Origin: Bacteroidota bacterium
Lineage (GTDB): Bacteria; Bacteroidota; Ignavibacteria; UBA10030; UBA8401
DNA: 55,314 bases
NCBI GenBank assembly: GCA_005792285.1
Contig: SXSI01000024.1
Location: forward strand, 1-55,314
Reading direction: 5' to 3'
Positions 51,790-55,314 of the stretch are shown here, piece by piece. The notes below the pieces were generated by a model that did no database searches, was not told the DNA's origin, and saw only the letters and a list, made by a program, of their open reading frames with translations. The position numbers and the translations under genes were made by a program. Numbering within the stretch: the stretch's first letter is position 1; the number at the start of each line of letters is the position of its first letter.

Positions 51790-53627
51790 TTTAAATCTCC
51801 TGATAAAATAGATTCAATTTTTATTTCCAATTCACGTGCTGTAAATGGAAGTCCTTGAACTTTATTATAACTCAATGCTGGTACTAAATATTTTGCTCTT
51901 ATTAATTTACTTAATTGACCGAGATTAATTTCGGGAATTAATATTTTTTTAAAATTATATAAAACTTCACCAAGATTTTTTGGGAATGGATTTAAATGTC
52001 GAAGGTGAAGATGTGAAACTGACATACCATTTTTTCTGTGAGTTGAAACAGCAGTTCTAATTGCACCATAAGTTCCACCCCAACCTAAAACAAGTAAATC
52101 GCCGGAAGCATCTCCTTCAGGTTTTGCTAATGGAATATCATTTGCAATTCGTTCAATTTTTTCTGCACGAAGATGAACCATCTTTTCGTGGTTTTCCGGT
52201 TCGTAGTTTATATTTCCCGTTTTATCTTCTTTTTCCAAACCACCAATTCTATGTTCAAGTCCCGGCGTTCCCGGAATTGCCCATTCTCTTGCTAAAGTTT
52301 CTGCATTACGTAAATAGGGAAGATAATTATTTGGGTCTTTTCTGAATTTTGTAGAAATATCGGGAAGTGAATTTGCATCCGGAATCACCCAAGGTTCGGA
52401 ACCATTCGCAAGATATCCATCAGTAAGACAAAAAACCGGAGTCATATATTTTAATGCGATTCGTGCTGCTTCAAAAACTGTATAAAAACAATCTCCCGGA
52501 GTTGATGCAGCTACAACTGGAACAGGAGCTTCGCCATTACGTCCGTAAACTGCTTGAAGTAAATCTGCTTGCTCGGTTTTTGTTGGAAGTCCGGTACTTG
52601 GTCCGCCACGCTGAACATTAATAATAATAAGTGGTAATTCAACCATAACAGCCAAACCAATTGCTTCAGTTTTTAGTGCAATCCCGGGACCACTTGTAGT
52701 TGTTACTGCAAGTGAGCCGCCAAACGAAGCGCCTATTGTGGAAGTTATTGCTGCAATTTCATCTTCTGCCTGAAAAGTACGAACATTAAATTCTTTGTAC
52801 ATCGAAAGCTCGTGTAAAATATCACTCGCAGGAGTAATTGGATAAGTTCCGAGGAAGAGATTAAGATTTGCTTTTTCTGCAGCGGCAACAAGACCGATTG
52901 CAGTTGCTGAGTTACCAGTAATATTTCTATATTTTCCTTTTGGTAAACTTGCCGGTTCAACAGTATATTTTACAGTAAATATTTCTGTAGTTTCAGCAAA
53001 ATTCCATCCGGCTTTTAACACACGAATATTTGCCTCAACAATTTCTGGTTTTGATTTAAATTTATTTTGAACCCATTTTATCGATTGATCAATCGATCGA
53101 TTATACATCCAATACATCATTCCAAGTGCAAAGAAATTTTTAGTTCTTTCAACAATTTTATTTGAAAGATTCATATCCAGCAAAGCAAGTGTTGTAAGTT
53201 TTGTAATATCAGTTTGATAAACTTTATAACTACTTAACGAATCATCTTTTAGTGGATTAGTTGCGTATTTGGCTAGTTTTAAATTTTTATCATTGAAGCC
53301 ATCTGTATTTGCAATTATTGCACCACCGGGAATTAGTCCTCTTAAATTTACTTTCAGAGCTGCGGCGTTCATTGCAACAAGAACATCGCAATTATCTCCG
53401 GGTGTATTTATTTCTGCACTTCCAAAGTGAATTTGAAAACCACTAACGCCAAAAAGTGTACCTTGCGGTGCGCGGATTTCTGCAGGATAATCTGGGAAAG
53501 TGCTTAAATCATTTCCCATCATAGCTGTTGTGTTAGTAAACTGTGTACCTGTAATTTGCATTCCGTCTCCGGAATCTCCCGCAAAACGTATGGTAACTTC
53601 TTTTAATTTCTTTTCAATTTTTTCCAT
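51786..53627 (-). CDS. korA: 2-oxoacid:ferredoxin oxidoreductase alpha subunit (gamma-alpha fusion)
   Basis: This 613-residue fusion has an N-terminal gamma domain (VTIRFAGDSGDGMQITGTQF, about 1-195) and an alpha domain from about 225 with GTYPITPASDILHEL, FQAEDEIAAITSTIGASFGG, TTTSGPGIALKTEAIGLA and RGGPSTGLPTKTEQADLL. This fusion order is the two-subunit KorAB architecture common in Bacteroidota and Ignavibacteriota. It lacks a ferredoxin domain, so electrons go to a separate ferredoxin. Confidence 0.95.
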   Translation of the reverse strand: MEKIEKKLKEVTIRFAGDSGDGMQITGTQFTNTTAMMGNDLSTFPDYPAEIRAPQGTLFGVSGFQIHFGSAEINTPGDNCDVLVAMNAAALKVNLRGLIPGGAIIANTDGFNDKNLKLAKYATNPLKDDSLSSYKVYQTDITKLTTLALLDMNLSNKIVERTKNFFALGMMYWMYNRSIDQSIKWVQNKFKSKPEIVEANIRVLKAGWNFAETTEIFTVKYTVEPASLPKGKYRNITGNSATAIGLVAAAEKANLNLFLGTYPITPASDILHELSMYKEFNVRTFQAEDEIAAITSTIGASFGGSLAVTTTSGPGIALKTEAIGLAVMVELPLIIINVQRGGPSTGLPTKTEQADLLQAVYGRNGEAPVPVVAASTPGDCFYTVFEAARIALKYMTPVFCLTDGYLANGSEPWVIPDANSLPDISTKFRKDPNNYLPYLRNAETLAREWAIPGTPGLEHRIGGLEKEDKTGNINYEPENHEKMVHLRAEKIERIANDIPLAKPEGDASGDLLVLGWGGTYGAIRTAVSTHRKNGMSVSHLHLRHLNPFPKNLGEVLYNFKKILIPEINLGQLSKLIRAKYLVPALSYNKVQGLPFTARELEIKIESILSGDLK

Positions 53628-53711
53628 TAAAATATAGACCTTTATGATAAATTATGGTTTAAAGTACAACGAAGTTGTTGATGTAACAAGACTTGAAAAA
53701 GTGAATAATTA

Positions 53712-54254
53712 TTACTTTTCTTTTATTTGATAAAGCAAATTATCGTCAACATTAAAAAATAGTGGTGCGACTAAAATTTTTGGATATCTAAAACGCAATC
53801 TATCGGCTTCACCAATTACAAAATCAATTTCATTTCCAATCTCAAATTGTGGCGCATTGTGCCAAAAGTGTTCTTCGGCATCATTTTTTTTCCAACCAGC
53901 GTTTTCTACAAGTCCTTTTATAAATTCCTCTTTGCGAGAAATAAGATTTACCATTCCACAATTATTATGGCAAATAAGTGCGAATGCATTTACGTTTCCA
54001 ACTGAAATTGCATAGGAAATTTTAAATTCATCGTTACGAAAATTTGCTCCGCCATTTCGTAAAATAAAAGCAAAGTTATCAGGTATGTGCAGATATTTTC
54101 TATTATCCATACACATCCCAACAAGTAGTTGTGCATTCGCAAAATTTTTAAATGGTTTCGATAAATTATGAAATTCAAAAAGTGACTCGATTGGTGTTTT
54201 CCGGAATTGAGGAAGCAAATCTTTTTTATTTTTTACTGCAATTAGTCTATTCAT
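53712..54254 (-). CDS. Beta-carbonic anhydrase-like protein
   Basis: This 180-residue protein has the beta-carbonic anhydrase zinc-site pattern: C48-x-D50-x-R52 (GMCMDNRK) and H96-x-x-C99 (ICHNNCG). Family strands sit between them (FAFILRNGGANFRNDEFKIS). The remainder (AGWKKNDAEEHFW) is slightly different from typical enzymes, so it may be a divergent clade. It may interconvert CO2 and bicarbonate. It lies 84 nt upstream of korA on the same strand, so supplying or removing CO2 for the ferredoxin oxidoreductase is possible but unproven. Confidence 0.82.
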   Translation of the reverse strand: MNRLIAVKNKKDLLPQFRKTPIESLFEFHNLSKPFKNFANAQLLVGMCMDNRKYLHIPDNFAFILRNGGANFRNDEFKISYAISVGNVNAFALICHNNCGMVNLISRKEEFIKGLVENAGWKKNDAEEHFWHNAPQFEIGNEIDFVIGEADRLRFRYPKILVAPLFFNVDDNLLYQIKEK

Positions 54255-54386
54255 GATATTAAAATAAGGTAAAAAAGAATAAAAATAGCATCCATTACTT
54301 CAGCAATTATTAATGCGGGAAAATTAAGTAGAAAATTGAAGCAGGGAGCCAATAAGTTGCTTTTGCAAATAGAAAAAACAATTTTG

Positions 54387-54458
<72 letters not shown>

Positions 54459-54660
54459 ATTGTCTTTCAAGGAAAGCAAATTTATTAAAAACTGTTCAGT
54501 AATACAACGAATTTCATTATGCTATTTAAATTCTGTTTTCTTGATTTACCTTCTATATTTCGATAAATTTATTCTCAAAATGTAAGAAGTAGAAACTGAG
54601 GTTGCATATAAACAGTTTAGTTTTTGTAGAAATAAATTTAAAAGAAAGAAAATTATAATA

Positions 54661-55314
54661 TGGAAGGAAATTTTTCAAATCGTGTTCAAGATGTAATTCG
54701 TTTAAGTCGAGAAGAAGCAATTCGGCTCGGTCATGATTATATCGGCACTGAACATTTATTATTAGGAATTATTCGCGAAGGTGAAGGGATTGCCGTAAAA
54801 ATTCTGCGCAATATCAGTGTTGATCTTTATAAATTAAAAAAATCAATTGAAGATACAGTTCGCACTTCAGGCGGAACATTAACTATTGGCAATATCCCAC
54901 TTACAAAACAGGCAGAAAAAGTTTTGAAAATAACTTATCTCGAAGCAAAGTTATATAAAAGTGATGTAATTGGAACTGAGCATTTACTACTTTCACTTTT
55001 ACGCGATGATGATAATATTGCATCACAAATATTGCATCAGTTTAATGTTCAATACGATGCTGTAAGAAATGAGCTTGATAATATTATTAGTGGAAAACCA
55101 TCTGCAACCGGAAGTGCAAAAGAAACCAGTGAGAAAAAAACTCAGGAAAAATCTAAAACACCAGTGCTCGATAATTTCGGACGTGATTTAACAAAACTTG
55201 CATACTATGGAAAATTAGATCCAGTTATTGGTCGTGAAAAAGAAATTGAACGTGTTGCACAAGTATTAAGTCGTCGCAAAAAAAATAATCCGGTTTTAAT
55301 TGGTGAACCGGGAG
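54661..55314 (+). CDS. clpC: ClpC-type AAA+ chaperone, 5' part (runs off the window)
   Basis: The frame is open from ATG at 54661 to the end, about 218 codons. It shows two Clp_N repeats ([20 protein letters not shown] and [20 protein letters not shown]), a charged linker ([20 protein letters not shown]) and the start of the first AAA+ domain with the Walker A motif of VLIGEPG cut at the edge. This matches the ClpC/ClpA family of protease-associated unfoldases; the ClpC assignment rests on the GREKEIERV segment and the N-domain. No heat-shock promoter element was identified upstream. Confidence 0.95.

Overview
The window is AT-rich bacterial DNA from the Bacteroidota/Chlorobi/Ignavibacteriota assemblage, most likely an uncultured member of Ignavibacteriota. 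The evidence is type IX secretion (T9SS) sorting domains with the NFPNPFNP signature, a PorV-family outer-membrane protein, SusC/SusD and TonB receptors with carboxypeptidase-like N-termini, a heterodimeric 2-oxoacid:ferredoxin oxidoreductase, and strong GGAGG ribosome-binding sites in the right part of the window. Those sites are unusual in Bacteroidota proper. No rRNA, CRISPR array, insertion sequence or phage gene was seen. One tRNA (Asn) is present.

Layout. Positions 1-7.3 kb (minus strand) hold a phototrophy island: a proton-pumping rhodopsin, then a tightly packed carotenoid operon (crtI, crtB, a secreted protein of unknown function, a 58-residue small protein, crtZ, crtYcd-type lycopene cyclase, an SDR-fold protein and an SRPBCC protein). 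The predicted end product is zeaxanthin. The rhodopsin has a glycine at the position that opens a lateral fenestration in carotenoid-antenna rhodopsins, so the two parts may form one light-harvesting system. Leaders in this block lack Shine-Dalgarno sequences, unlike several genes further right, which suggests acquisition from Bacteroidota. At 7.6-15.6 kb there is a 1981-residue T9SS cargo protein (TIM-barrel, FG-GAP and choice-of-anchor repeats) behind an M3 metallopeptidase.

Positions 16.2-26.0 kb (plus strand) carry an aerobic phenylacetate (paa) operon in the order paaABCD-G-H-I-J-Y-Z, followed by an SDR and a glutaredoxin-like protein. paaE, paaF and paaK are absent from the window. A bacterial deoxyhypusine-synthase homologue faces the end of the operon. 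At 27.5-32.0 kb lies a SusC/SusD pair closed by a strong terminator, then two unrecognised envelope proteins, the second interrupted by a frameshift at an A7 run. A fused E1 alpha-beta 2-oxoacid dehydrogenase follows at 33.3 kb. At 35.4-43.1 kb a second outer-membrane module (TonB receptor, 1183-residue T9SS cargo, PorV-like barrel) starts behind a promoter overlapped by a 32-nt palindrome and ends in a terminator.

The right end holds a secreted PIG-L-like protein with a degenerate metal site, then a minus-strand group (PhoH-PIN, VOC, FAD oxidoreductase, secreted DUF1028 protein), an MBL-fold hydrolase, korA-korB, a beta-carbonic-anhydrase-like protein, tRNA-Asn, and the 5' end of clpC running off the window.

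The most interesting points are the putative antenna rhodopsin with its zeaxanthin operon, the small unknown genes translationally coupled within that operon, the A7 frameshift gene, and the palindromic operator candidates in front of the paa operon and the second TonB module.
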